64,000 bases of DNA from Bradyrhizobium zhanjiangense (GTDB lineage: Bacteria; Pseudomonadota; Alphaproteobacteria; Rhizobiales; Xanthobacteraceae), in contig NZ_CP022221.1 in assembly GCF_004114935.1 (NCBI RefSeq), positions 4,051,001 to 4,115,000 on the forward strand, written 5' to 3'. The position numbers and the translations under genes are program-made. Below, piece after piece: positions 35,065 through 43,094 of this stretch. Every line of letters begins with the position of its first letter. Within the stretch, counting starts at the first letter, position 1. The notes under the pieces are model-generated. The model worked only from the letters and a program-made list of their open reading frames with translations. It was not told where the DNA came from and did not search any database.

Positions 35065-35413
35065 CTCATGCAGACGAGCGTGAAGGATAGCGAAGCCGCA
35101 TTTAGCTTCACGAAGCTGCGCTTCTCCTTCTCTCCGTAAACGATGTTGAGCGTGTCGAATAGCGACTTCATGGCCGCGTTCGCGCTCCAGAGCGAGATAG
35201 CAAGGCCGATCGCGAAGGTGAGACCGAGCGTCTGATTGCCCTTCGAGGCCACGCGCGTGAGCTGCTCCCTCGCGACCTCGACGGGCGCCGGCGGGAAGCA
35301 ATCCGGGAGATCTGGTCGAGCTGCTTGGCGATGCTGCCGGGATCCGAGAAGAGCCGGTAGATCGCGACGAGAGCCGCAAGCGGAAAGATTGCGAGCAGGC
35401 TGTAGTAGGTCAT
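35065..35413 (-). pseudogene. Fragment of a yihY (BrkB-like) gene
   Basis: Two frames together match residues of about 100-225 of the intact copy at 61009-62160. MTYYSLLAIFPLAALVAIYR starts at 35413; GNQTLGLTFAIGLAISLWSA and LNIVYGEKEKRSFVKLNA follow in another frame. Both ends are cut: the upstream side joins a polX fragment, the downstream side unknown DNA. It is a second, dead copy in the same island. Confidence 0.85.
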
Positions 35414-35557
35414 GCTCGGCTCGACCACATGCACTGGGGCATCGAGATGGCCCGCAAGGGCGGTGTCCCTGCCGACCGGGTCCTGAACGCGATGACGCTT
35501 CCCGAGATCATGCGCTACCACCGCCAGAAGCGCCGCTCGATTGCTCGCGCCGCCTGA
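35414..35557 (+). pseudogene. 3' fragment of a PolX-type DNA polymerase/PHP gene
   Basis: 47 codons in frame (ARLDHMHWGIEMARKGGVPA, then DRVLNAMTLPEIMRYHRQ) resembling the very C-terminus of bacterial PolX PHP domains, ending in TGA. The rest of the gene is missing. The stop overlaps the ATG of the MOSC fragment. Confidence 0.6.
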
Positions 35558-35790
35558 TGTCGAGTGGCGACGATCTGTCGCTCGAGGGAAGGGTGGTGGC
35601 GGTCGCCGCCGATCGCGGGCACCACTTCAGCAAGCCAACACAGGACCGCATACTCCTGGTGGAAGGCCACAGCGTCGAAGGCGAGGCCCATGCCGGTCCC
35701 TTCGTGCGGCACCGCTATCTCGCCCGCCGCCGACCCCGACTTCCCAATCTGCGGCAGGTCCACCTGATCCCATTCGAGCTCTTCGCATGA
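35557..35790 (+). pseudogene. N-terminal fragment of a MOSC-domain protein
   Basis: 77 residues with a start codon, then EGRVVAVAADRGHHFSKPTQ, VEGEAHAGPFVRHR and LPNLRQVHLIPFELF. This is the first half of the short MOSC family (a domain related to molybdenum-cofactor sulfurases). The frame stops right after ELF, where homologues continue, so it is truncated. It may still be translated. Confidence 0.7.
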
Positions 35791-36060
35791 AGGCCGATTT
35801 CGAGGTCGGCGGCCTTTGTCGGATCCCAGGCGCGCTTCGTCCAGTCGAGATCGTCCAGCGAGCCCTTTCCGCCGCGGTGCAGGCCGCTGCTGACCAGCCG
35901 ACCGGGAGGCCCGATCAGCGCCGTCAGTATGTACGGCGCCAGTGGATGGCCCCCGGGGGTCGTGCCGGGGCTCCGCTCCGCGTAGACGCCGGAATTGTGA
36001 ATGACCGCATGGCCGATCGCGTTGACCTGACCCGCGTGCCGCGAGCGCGTGGAAGCACGC
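35791..36060 (-). pseudogene. Fragment of a short-chain dehydrogenase
   Basis: In one minus-strand frame: VIHNSGVYAERSPGTTPGGH, PYILTALIGPPGRLVSSGLH and LDDLDWTKRAWDPTKA, the NAG-like and post-catalytic-serine regions of SDR enzymes. The Rossmann start and the YxxxK end are missing. Confidence 0.65.
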
Positions 36061-36088
36061 CCTTGACGGGGGAGGGTGGTCATCCATA

Positions 36089-36119
36089 TACCATCCCTTA
36101 GGACGCTAGCTGGATGGTA
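36089..36119. promoter_or_regulatory. Candidate operator of the RHH regulator
   Basis: Perfect 8-bp inverted arms TACCATCC (36089-36096) and GGATGGTA (36112-36119), 15 bp apart, ending 5 bp before the GTG start of the RHH gene. An extra CATCC half-site lies at 36081. It fits autorepression by a dimeric ribbon-helix-helix protein. Confidence 0.6.
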
Positions 36120-36124
36120 GTTCG

Positions 36125-36544
36125 GTGCCAAGCAACATTCACGAAATCGGGCGAAAGCCGTCCGACACCGAAAAAATCACGATCAATCTTGGTTTTGTCG
36201 ATCTCGGTCAGGTCGATTTGATGGTGCAGGAAGGCTTCTACTCCAACCGCACGGATTTCATCCGGACCGCGATCCGCAACCAGCTCGAACGCCATGCCGA
36301 CGTGGTCAAGCAGTCCACGGCGCGAAAGAGCCTGGACCTGGGTTTGCGAAACTACAGCCGCGAGGATCTCGAGGCGGCGCGGCGGGCGGGCGAGATGCTG
36401 CACATCAATGTTCTGGGCCTCGCCACCATCGCCCCGGACGTCACGCCCGAGCTTGCCCGCGCGACGATTGCATCGGTCTCTGTGCTGGGGGCCCTGCATG
36501 CCAGTCCGGCGGTCAAGTCCGCTCTCGCCGACAGGACGAGGTAA
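36125..36544 (+). CDS. Ribbon-helix-helix (CopG/ParD-like) regulator
   Basis: 139 residues from GTG 36125. The N-terminal EKITINLGFVDLGQVDLMV and EGFYSNRTDFIRTAIRNQLE form the strand-helix-helix fold of CopG proteins. The longer C-terminal part (DLEAARRAGEMLHINVLGLA) has no named domain. It lies 4 bp before the esterase gene, so both form an operon under the palindromic operator. No toxin gene accompanies it, which argues against a toxin-antitoxin pair. Confidence 0.8.
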   Translation: MPSNIHEIGRKPSDTEKITINLGFVDLGQVDLMVQEGFYSNRTDFIRTAIRNQLERHADVVKQSTARKSLDLGLRNYSREDLEAARRAGEMLHINVLGLATIAPDVTPELARATIASVSVLGALHASPAVKSALADRTR

Positions 36545-36548
36545 GGTC

Positions 36549-37724
36549 ATGCTGAACCAGGACATCATTCGCGAAGCCACACGCCTCACGCGCGCGGGCC
36601 AACTCGTCGAGGCCACCGCGCTGCTTCAGCGCATGCTTCGGGGCGAGAAAGAGCGGGGCGCTGCCGCACCGAGGACCGGCCACCCTTCCCTTGCTCCAGG
36701 AAGAGAGCCGCCGACGATCGACGCCAAGGCGAAAGCCGCCGAGACGAGGCGTCCGCGTCGCACGGCCCGGCCGCCAGCGGACCTTGCCAACAGCATCCAC
36801 GGGCTCGGACTCGGACGATCGCTGGGCCGCGCCCCGCCGTCTACGGCGGATATCGTACCGGACGGCGCCAGGTTCATCGAAGGCGTCTACGCAAATGCCG
36901 CGGGAAGCCGCACCTACCGGCTCTTCATCCCGAGCGGCTATCATGGCCAGGCCATTCCGCTGGTAGTCATGCTCCACGGCTGCACGCAGTCGCCGGAGGA
37001 TTTCGCCGCCGGCACGCGGATGAACTTCATCGCCGAAGAACAGACCTGCTTCGTGGCATATCCCGCGCAGCGGGTGGAAGCGAACCAGGCGAAATGCTGG
37101 AACTGGTTTCGGCCGGCCGATCAGCAGCGCGGCAGAGGCGAGCCCTCGCTCATCGCCGGCATCACCCGCCAGATCATGCGCGACCATTCGGTCGATCCGG
37201 AACGCGTCTACGTCGCCGGACTGTCCGCCGGGGCCGCTGCCGCGGCCGTCATGGGATCGACGTACGGCGATCTGTACGCAGCGATCGGCATTCATTCCGG
37301 ACTGGCCTGCGGAGCAGCCAGCGACCTTCCCTCCGCGCTGATGGCCATGAAGCAAGGCGGCGGACTTGAGGAAGCGCCGAGCGATGGCCCGCCCGTGCCG
37401 ACAATCGTCTTTCACGGCGATCGCGACACGACGGTGCATTCCAAAAACGGCGTTCGGATCGTCCGCCAGTCGATCGGCGGGTCCTGCACGAAGGCCAAGG
37501 TGCATCGCGGGCGGGTACCTGGAGGACATGCCTACACCCGCACGGTCCACACCGACGCCGGCGGGCGCGGAATCCTCGAACACTGGGAAATCCACGGAGC
37601 CGGACACGCATGGTCGGGAGGCAGCCCCGCTGGATCCTACACCGATCCGGACGGACCGGATGCGACGAGGGAGATGCTGCGATTCTTTCTCGAACATTCA
37701 CTGCAGCGGAGACGAAACTACTAG
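36549..37724 (+). CDS. PHB-depolymerase-family esterase
   Basis: 391 residues. The N-terminal 30 residues (MLNQDIIREATRLTRAGQLV) form the helical cap common to rhizobial members. The alpha/beta-hydrolase core starts near residue 105 and shows VVMLHGCTQSPEDFA (oxyanion region), the nucleophile Ser226 in AGLSAGAAAA, an Asp in FHGDRDTTVH and a His in IHGAGHAWSGGS. It may hydrolyse polyhydroxybutyrate oligomers or other esters. No classical signal peptide. Cotranscribed with the RHH regulator. Confidence 0.88.
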   Translation: MLNQDIIREATRLTRAGQLVEATALLQRMLRGEKERGAAAPRTGHPSLAPGREPPTIDAKAKAAETRRPRRTARPPADLANSIHGLGLGRSLGRAPPSTADIVPDGARFIEGVYANAAGSRTYRLFIPSGYHGQAIPLVVMLHGCTQSPEDFAAGTRMNFIAEEQTCFVAYPAQRVEANQAKCWNWFRPADQQRGRGEPSLIAGITRQIMRDHSVDPERVYVAGLSAGAAAAAVMGSTYGDLYAAIGIHSGLACGAASDLPSALMAMKQGGGLEEAPSDGPPVPTIVFHGDRDTTVHSKNGVRIVRQSIGGSCTKAKVHRGRVPGGHAYTRTVHTDAGGRGILEHWEIHGAGHAWSGGSPAGSYTDPDGPDATREMLRFFLEHSLQRRRNY

Positions 37725-37744
37725 CGTCACTGAGGACCCAACGA

Positions 37745-37937
37745 TCAGGTCTTGGGCTTGTGCTTGACGGCCGCGTCGCGAGCCAGCCGCTCCGCCTTCA
37801 GGCGCTCCCGGTTCGCATGGAATGCCTGTTGGTCGCGTCTCATACTCTGACGCCGGCGCCTTGGCGCCCGCATCTCGAAACACCTTTCGAGCTTCGGCCG
37901 CGGTCGGCACTTTCCGGCCCGATATGCTATTGCTCAT
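37745..37937 (-). pseudogene. Small orphan gene, frameshifted
   Basis: Strong ribosome-binding site GGAGGAAGGAG before ATG 37937. The first half reads MSNSISGRKVPTAAEARKVF, the second half, one frame over, FHANRERLKAERLARDAAVK to TGA 37745. Together they resemble a small bradyrhizobial protein in which ...SEY...NRERLKAERLARE is continuous. An indel between the halves broke it. Confidence 0.55.
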
Positions 37938-38117
37938 TGCTCCTTCCTCCGGGCGCAAACGGTCCTTGCGCTATAACTGCGCATTCGGACCGCCAACCTA
38001 GTGGGTAGGTTTTCCCCCGGCGGGCTTTGGGGGAAGTGCCAGGGGCGGAGATTCGACGTCTCGCAAAGCCGTTAGTTCCAATCGGTTCACGGTGCTCGCA
38101 CCTGACCTTCACGCGCC

Positions 38118-38410
38118 TCAGGCCGACCTGCGCTGCGGCTTGGAGGCCGGCCTCTTGGCTGCCGCCTCCTTCGCCGGCTTCTTGCCCTCGATCGGCATCA
38201 GCATCTCGCGCTGGCCGCTCGCCGCCTTCTTGGGCTTCTTGGCTGGCTTGCCGCCTTCGCTGACGCGACTTCCTGACCCACGCTCCGCCGCAGCGCCTCA
38301 GGTCGACCACGTCGCCGCCCGCGGCCCCTTCGCCGTGATCGGCTTGCCTGCGCGCTTCCGGTTGACCAGATCGATCAGTTCGGTTTCGTAGTGGTCCTCG
38401 AATTGCGCGA
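38118..38410 (-). pseudogene. C-terminal fragment of a Ku DNA-end-binding gene
   Basis: Two minus-strand frames carry QFEDHYETELIDLVNRKRAG and then AKKPKKAASGQREMLMPIEG with a Lys/Ala-rich tail to TGA 38118, which is the end of a bacterial Ku protein including the basic tail. The main beta-barrel is absent and there is at least one frameshift. Ku works with an LigD-type ligase in non-homologous end joining; a ligase fragment lies at 56805-57171. Confidence 0.75.
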
Positions 38411-38529
38411 TCGGCCCTGATCTGCTTCCGCACGGACTCGTCATCCGGTTTTGGCCTAAAGATCGGTGTCTGAGCCGCCGTGACTGACGACCACAGGATG
38501 AGTAGTGCGACGATGAGGGGTGTCTTCAA
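38411..38529 (-). pseudogene. N-terminal exported peptide fused to the Ku fragment
   Basis: ATG 38529 opens a signal-peptide-like MKTPLIVALLILWSSVTAAQ and a short mature part, then runs into the Ku remains in a wrong frame. Looks like a chimera made by recombination, not a designed gene. Confidence 0.4.
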
Positions 38530-38581
38530 CCTGCCGTTGGCGCGTCGCGGCTGGGTCGCCCGATTTTGTTTGGGCCGCTTG

Positions 38582-38878
38582 CTAAGTCAGATAACGGCCG
38601 AAACGCTCCCCCGCGGCGTCAACGGCGACCTTTGCGAGGCCCAATTCCTCAGTGAGAGAAGAGGCAGCCTCCAAATGGTGAGCTAACATTCTATAGCGGG
38701 CGGAAGCCCTATGCTCCGAATGGAGGGTCGCCTTCTCGTCCGTCAGTTCACTGATGTCGTATCGAAGGAGCGTCTGCGCGAGCACTTCTGTCGCGCCATC
38801 AAGCACGGAATTAAGATCGACTAACTGAAGATCGACCGCGTCACATCTGGCACACATTCGAAGTTTCCGCTTCAGCAA
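38582..38878 (-). CDS. Hypothetical protein
   Basis: 98 residues, helical, with CARCDAVDLQLVD near the start. Even hydrophobic spacing (ATEVLAQTLLRYDISELTDEK) suggests a real helical protein. Alternative start ATG 38857. The downstream 335 bp to 39214 hold only a weak 63-codon frame (39159-38968). Confidence 0.45.
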   Translation of the reverse strand: MLKRKLRMCARCDAVDLQLVDLNSVLDGATEVLAQTLLRYDISELTDEKATLHSEHRASARYRMLAHHLEAASSLTEELGLAKVAVDAAGERFGRYLT

Positions 38879-39259
38879 AGGGTGGGAGAGCGCACCTCCC
38901 CGCCGGCGCTCGTAAGGCAGGTGCCAAGACCGGCGATGCGGACTAAAGCCCTACAGGCCGAAATGTTTCAAAATACCTGGGAATTGGTCACTAACCGCTC
39001 CACGGGATTGATAGGTTCCACCTGTTCGAGCGCGCCATGGAGGTGCTGAAACCAATACCGGCACATTGCAACGAGGGGCCTGATTCTGCCCCTGAAGTCG
39101 CCGGCTGCCAGGGAGAAGTGCGTTCCTTCAGGACAGCTATCGCCTCTCAGGCGCGGCATTAGCGAAGTCCGCTTGGACCGACCCTAAGGGCCGACAGATG
39201 CAACTGGTCTTGCGGTGCCCGCGGATAGCAACCAAGCATGCGTCAGCCTGTTCACATAC

Positions 39260-39403
39260 ATGGAAGCGCATCTTCTGCGGGTCATTACTGACGATGGCGA
39301 GTGCCGGTTTTGGTTAGCGGCCGGTACGGAGGAAGAGGCCGTTCAGCTGGTCTTGGACGCCGTCCCAGAGGGGTGGACTGCTAAAGTGATCAATCGTGGA
39401 TAG
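39260..39403 (+). CDS. Short hypothetical protein
   Basis: 47 residues from ATG 39260 (MEAHLLRVITDDGECRFWLA). Pattern of strand-helix-strand with ATGTEEEAVQLVLDAVPEGW-like amphipathic helix. Similar short proteins that adapt to a WT..VI ending occur elsewhere in such islands. No function known. Confidence 0.4.
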   Translation: MEAHLLRVITDDGECRFWLAAGTEEEAVQLVLDAVPEGWTAKVINRG

Positions 39404-39593
39404 TTCAGCGGATACGACGAAGCTGCTGAACTCGCCTTAACCGGCGGCCTCGCGCCGGGAGAAGTCCGCGAGGTAAGCAGAGGAATCGGTCTTAGCTGAA
39501 ATGTGTCTCCCCTGGTGCGATGCGCCATCGGCAACAACGAAAACGGTTCGGGAAGGCCGGATGATTACAAAACTAGCCTACAGGGAGCCTCAG

Positions 39594-39824
39594 ATGAGCG
39601 AACGACGTGAGCTCTATCGAAGTACCAACGGCGATGCCTGGTTTCTCGGGCGCGAGCCCGCCAATGGCCATGCTTTCGTCATTCATCAGCCAAATGCGCC
39701 TTCTGGCGGTCGACTGACGCATATCGAACTCGGCGATTTTTTACGGAGCGAGCCGAAAGGACCTGAGCATCAGGCCCTCCTCCGCCTGATTGGGACCCTC
39801 GTGAACGTGCCGCCGTACGCTTAG
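39594..39824 (+). CDS. Small conserved-looking bradyrhizobial protein
   Basis: 76 residues (MSERRELYRSTNGDAWFLGR...), with NGDAWFLGREPANGHAFVIH and GPEHQALLRLIGTLV. I recognise the pattern as a short protein frequent in Bradyrhizobium genomes but without known function. Good composition, intact. Confidence 0.6.
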   Translation: MSERRELYRSTNGDAWFLGREPANGHAFVIHQPNAPSGGRLTHIELGDFLRSEPKGPEHQALLRLIGTLVNVPPYA

Positions 39825-39889
39825 GTTTGATGATCGGGGAAACTTAAGGCACACACAGAGACTGCGTGGGCAAGGAGAATCTAGAGCAC

Positions 39890-40063
39890 CTAGCGCTCGT
39901 TCCGCATGTATGGGCTGTTCTCAGACACCAGAAGCATAGATGGATCGGTGTGCGGCACGCCTCCATGGTCAAACGAAGCTTTCGGCAGAGCCACAGTGCA
40001 GATCCCCGCGATCAGAGCGACCGAGAACAAAGCACCCAATACAATACAGCGCTGCCTCTGCAT
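39890..40063 (-). CDS. 57-residue exported protein
   Basis: ATG 40063 to TAG 39890. Signal-anchor MQRQRCIVLGALFSVALIAG, then SFDHGGVPHTDPSMLLVSEN and a short tail. AGGAAAAG lies before the start, and an EcfG-like promoter (GGAAC-N17-CGTT) is centred 50 bp upstream. The gene would fit a stress-induced envelope microprotein. Confidence 0.55.
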   Translation of the reverse strand: MQRQRCIVLGALFSVALIAGICTVALPKASFDHGGVPHTDPSMLLVSENSPYMRNER

Positions 40064-40098
40064 TTACTTTTCCTGGGCAGAGTACCAATGGCAGGGCC

Positions 40099-40124
40099 AA
40101 CGCGAGTCCTCGACGAGCCGTTCC
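40099..40124 (-). promoter_or_regulatory. EcfG-type (general stress) promoter
   Basis: On the minus strand GGAAC (40124-40120), 17 nt, then CGTT (40102-40099), the consensus of alphaproteobacterial EcfG sigma factors. It precedes the 57-residue gene by 35 bp. Confidence 0.55.
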
Positions 40125-40285
40125 TATTTTCTGAGTCCGGATGGCCGCCGAGCCGATAGACGCCCAAAACACGCTCTGGCCTAAAGGTTGACGTACGATC
40201 AGAGCCGATGAAAGGGCGTGGGCAATGAGTTCCGTGATGCCGCTCGCATGACCCGCGAGGTAGGCTCTATCTGCTCGGCTCTATG

Positions 40286-40420
40286 CTACTTCTTCTTTGC
40301 ATGCCCGAAATCAGGCTGCCAAGCCGCTTCCTTGCGGCTCGGCGCTGCGGCGATCACTTTGGCCTTTTCCTTTTTCGGTTTCTTGGCTTCGCGATTGCCG
40401 CGTTGCTGTCCCTTCGCCAT
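40286..40420 (-). CDS. 44-residue basic protein
   Basis: ATG 40420 with AAAGGAGAGCGAC upstream. Begins MAKGQQRGNREAKKPKKEKA and ends DFGHAKKK. Very Lys-rich, likely nucleic-acid associated. Last gene of a three-gene minus-strand operon (40721 to 40286). Confidence 0.6.
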   Translation of the reverse strand: MAKGQQRGNREAKKPKKEKAKVIAAAPSRKEAAWQPDFGHAKKK

Positions 40421-40462
40421 GTCGCTCTCCTTTGGTGATTTGAGTTCGTCGAGTTCATCCGA

Positions 40463-40630
40463 CTACAGCACGCGACCCCGCGGAGTGCAGACCCTGACGT
40501 CCATGTAGCCTTCACGCAGAAATCTTCTGGCGAGCCGTAGCGCGACTGATGCACTGCCACGCCCGAGATTGGAGCCGCCGTATTCGTTGGTCCCACTGAC
40601 CAGATACGGCACCCGGGTTGCCCTAGCCAT
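40463..40630 (-). CDS. 55-residue protein, possibly shortened by a TAG
   Basis: MARATRVPYLVSGTNEYGGS ... GYMDVRVCTPRGRVL. Its start ATG overlaps the end of the 32-residue gene. After the TAG at 40463-40465 the same frame continues SDELDELKSPKESD into the ATG of the 44-residue gene. Homologue-like sequences usually continue past RGRVL, so the TAG may be a premature stop. Confidence 0.5.
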   Translation of the reverse strand: MARATRVPYLVSGTNEYGGSNLGRGSASVALRLARRFLREGYMDVRVCTPRGRVL

Positions 40631-40721
40631 TGAGTACGGCGGCTCCGCACACGAGAAGTAGAAGAAACAAGGGAACGATCACCGGCGGCACGATCCATTC
40701 CGAAAGGCGAAAACGCTGCAT
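40623..40721 (-). CDS. 32-residue membrane microprotein
   Basis: MQRFRLSEWIVPPVIVPLFL, then LLLVCGAAVLNG. One transmembrane helix. It shares the pattern EW-x-VPP-x2-VP-x-FL-x-LLV with the 33-residue gene at 53943, and both follow the same leader element. First gene of the small operon. Confidence 0.6.
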   Translation of the reverse strand: MQRFRLSEWIVPPVIVPLFLLLLVCGAAVLNG

Positions 40722-40743
40722 CGAACGCTCCTACGAAACCTTC

Positions 40744-40800
40744 GGCGGGAGCACACGTGACCCTCAGTCACCGGTCGAAGCCGTTGAGAGGTGCGGTGAT
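40744..40800 (-). promoter_or_regulatory. Recurrent leader element, copy 1
   Basis: On the minus strand: ATCACCG near the start, then CGGTGACTGAG and GTGCTCCCGCC, ending 22 nt before the 32-residue gene. Copies 2-5 lie at 53866, 55368, 55873 and 57719. Confidence 0.6.
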
Positions 40801-41073
40801 GGCAGCGACCCTACGCCCCCGCTGAGCCTTTAGCGAGCGCTAAATGCGTCCCAGGCGGCGGTCGCGCCGGGAGGAAGTCGTTTACCGCGGGATGAGGATA
40901 GTGCTGGCTATTGTCGGACCATGGGAGCATGGTCGTCCCGGCCGGGATTGGTCGGGCTTCACTTGCGAAGGGCAAGCTTGCATAACTATGCGCTCGCGGC
41001 GAAACCATTACGTTCGGGCATTCTTTCTGAATCCGCGGCATCGAATGGCTTGTGTCCGCAGGGCCCAACCGGG

Positions 41074-41385
41074 ATGCGGGTGTCACCAGTGACTGACCAC
41101 ACTGTCGATCTCGACAAGCATCGCGGCATGGCCGCGCAGAAAGCGACCGATTTGCGCCGAGCGCTGGCCGAGGTCGAGAATAATGTCCGCGAGCTGCGCG
41201 AGCGCGAGGCCGATTTGGAGAACCGTCTGCTGACAGTAGCGGCCGCGTCATGGCCGGAGGCCGCAGCCAAAGCGCGTTATCTTCTCAACCTCTATGCTGC
41301 AAGCCTGCCCCCCGAGGACACGCGCCACCGCGCGCTAGTGACAGCACTGTTCGACGATTTCGTCCGGTTGTCGGGGGTGGACTGA
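41074..41385 (+). CDS. Helical hypothetical protein
   Basis: 103 residues; an in-frame GTG at 41089 (TDHTVDLDKHRGMAAQKATD) may be the true start. A long coiled-coil-like helix (RRALAEVENNVRELRERE), then WPEAAAKARYLLNLYA and FDDFVRLSG. The preceding 350 bp (40722-41073) hold the leader element but no further gene that I can support. Confidence 0.6.
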   Translation: MRVSPVTDHTVDLDKHRGMAAQKATDLRRALAEVENNVRELREREADLENRLLTVAAASWPEAAAKARYLLNLYAASLPPEDTRHRALVTALFDDFVRLSGVD

Positions 41386-41494
41386 GGCGAACGAGCGCTG
41401 CCTGCATCAGCGCGCGACCGGGAAGCGCATAATCAGGGGAGGCCGTGATTTGAGCGCGCGATAATGCCGCACGCAATCAGGAGCGGAGTAAGCC

Positions 41495-41773
41495 ATGACA
41501 CTGACCAGCGGCCGTTTCATCGGCCACGAATACGACCGGATGATCGTTCGGTTCTCGATGCACGATGGCGCCAAGGAGATTCCCTGCGCGATCTCAACCT
41601 CTGCGATGGACCATCTCGAGGGCGGGCCGCAAGTCAGACCCGAGCAGCGCGAAGCCCAGTTCACCCGCCTGCGGGATCGTATCGAAGCATGTGCCGCAAG
41701 CAAATATCGCGCGACGGAGTTCGAAGGCACGCCACCGGGCATCGTGCTGCGAGGCATCGATTTCAGGTCGTAG
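41495..41773 (+). CDS. DUF1488-like small protein
   Basis: 92 residues. [20 protein letters not shown] followed by a helix and [14 protein letters not shown] fits the short DUF1488 pattern (V-R-F ... DG ... C-x-I-S). Function unknown. Its 3' end overlaps the converging bS21 gene by 11 bp. Confidence 0.5.
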   Translation: MTLTSGRFIGHEYDRMIVRFSMHDGAKEIPCAISTSAMDHLEGGPQVRPEQREAQFTRLRDRIEACAASKYRATEFEGTPPGIVLRGIDFRS

Positions 41774-42044
41774 AAGCGCGTGCTTTGACCTCTGGCAAGG
41801 GCGGCTTGCGCTCGAAAGGCTTCTTTTTCGGCGGCGCGGGCAGCAGTCCTTCTCTAATCGCCTGCTTGCGGGCAAGCTTGCGCGCTCGTCGAATAGCTTC
41901 GGATTTCTCGCGGGTCTTTCTCTCCGACGGCTTTTCGTAGGAGCGCCGCTGCTTCATCTCCCGGAACACGCCCTCGCGTTGCATCTTCTTCTTGAGAACA
42001 CGAAGGGCCTGCTCAACATTGTTGTCTCTGACAAGTACCTGCAA
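41763..42044 (-). CDS. rpsU: 30S ribosomal protein bS21 paralogue
   Basis: 93 residues: [40 protein letters not shown] and a basic tail ending in Pro/Lys-rich sequence. bS21 sits near the platform of the small subunit and helps initiation. The start is TTG 42044, with GGGGAGGA 6 nt before it. Bradyrhizobial genomes usually have several bS21 genes; this one lies in an accessory region beside a cold-shock gene. Confidence 0.88.
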   Translation of the reverse strand: MQVLVRDNNVEQALRVLKKKMQREGVFREMKQRRSYEKPSERKTREKSEAIRRARKLARKQAIREGLLPAPPKKKPFERKPPLPEVKARASTT

Positions 42045-42481
42045 TCGATGTCCTCCCCTGTGGCTGCAAATGCGGTACTTCCTGCATGCAGCCAATGCGC
42101 AGGAGCTTCATTGCGATTTTGAGGGATAGCGGCGGCGACATTCGTCACCGCAGTCGAGGTGCTGATCTGCTTGCAGCAGCGATGCAGCCTGGACATTAAC
42201 GTGCCCACTCTCGTTGACCACTGTCAATCAAGAAAGCGCTTCATGAAGACCTACGGAAACAATCAAATCCTCCCTGGTCGGAAAGCCAGAAAGGGCCGGA
42301 CGAAAACAAAATAGCTTCCCACCTTGCAAAATCCGAAAGGTGATGTATATTAGGAGTTGTTCGATTAGCCGCTGTGCCTTGTTGAATGCGCCCGCGGGCT
42401 CCTTTTCCAAAGACATCGACGAAGTTGAAGATCACCGTGTGACTGTCACGCGGCACGCGCTTGCGCGCTTTGGAGAAGAAA
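42045..42481. other. Intergenic region between bS21 and cspA genes
   Basis: Divergent promoter space of 437 bp. The 130 bp before cspA are AT-richer (TGATGTATATTAGGAGTTG) and probably form a long structured leader, as in other cold-shock genes. A 62-codon minus frame (42416-42228) has no motif and I do not call it. Confidence 0.45.
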
Positions 42482-42691
42482 ATGACGACAGGTACTGTTA
42501 AGTGGTTCAATGGCCAAAAGGGCTTCGGTTTCATTCAGCCGAACGACGGCGGCAACGATGTGTTCGTTCACATCAGCGCTGTCGAACGCGCTGGTCTTTC
42601 CGGACTCGGAGAGGGTCAGAAGGTCGCTTTCGAGATCAAGACCGACAAGATGCGAGGCAAGGTCAGCGCTGAGAACCTCTCGCTGGCTTGA
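42482..42691 (+). CDS. cspA: Cold-shock protein (CspA family)
   Basis: 69 residues: a single cold-shock domain with RNP1 [12 protein letters not shown] and RNP2 [10 protein letters not shown], starting [12 protein letters not shown]. It binds single-stranded RNA and DNA and acts as an RNA chaperone. ATG 42482 follows GGAGAAGAAA. Confidence 0.95.
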   Translation: MTTGTVKWFNGQKGFGFIQPNDGGNDVFVHISAVERAGLSGLGEGQKVAFEIKTDKMRGKVSAENLSLA

Positions 42692-42787
42692 TATCGTAGC
42701 GCCGTTTCACGGATGTACTGAGACGGCAGTGCGGCCCGCTCGATCACAGGGTTGAGCGGGCATTGCGCGTTTCGATTTGGATGAGAC

Positions 42788-43027
42788 ATGACTGGCAAGA
42801 GGACGGGCGAGCCTTCCCCTGGTAGCGTCGCGCGCGCCAACCGGCAGCGTGTGGCCCGGGAGGAAGGCGCGCAAGCTCTGGCAGATGCGAACCGCCGGGC
42901 CGTCGAAGTCCGTCTGAACATGCAGCGGCTTCGCGCGTTGCGGGAAGCCAGGCTGTTGGAGGAAGCGAGTGCGCGGACAGCTCTGCCGCCACCAAAGAAG
43001 AAGCGCAGCAAAGGGAATGCTGGATAG
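42788..43027 (+). CDS. Small Arg/Ala-rich protein
   Basis: 79 residues (MTGKRTGEPSPGSVARANRQ...). One long helix rich in Arg, Ala and Glu (LNMQRLRALREARLLEEASA) and a basic tail PPPKKKRSKGNAG. Possibly nucleic-acid binding. Preceded by GGATGAGAC. Confidence 0.5.
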   Translation: MTGKRTGEPSPGSVARANRQRVAREEGAQALADANRRAVEVRLNMQRLRALREARLLEEASARTALPPPKKKRSKGNAG

Positions 43028-43094
43028 CTGCCGAGTTCAGCCGCTATCGGCACCGATAGAAGTCAGGGCTTCGTCAAAAGGTGGAAGACGGCAT

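Noticed and set aside
36125..36544. Antitoxin of a toxin-antitoxin pair
   Set aside because: The neighbour is an esterase, not a ParE, RelE or PIN-type toxin.
42228..42416. 62-codon minus-strand frame before cspA
   Set aside because: Lies in the likely cspA leader and has no motif or ribosome-binding site.
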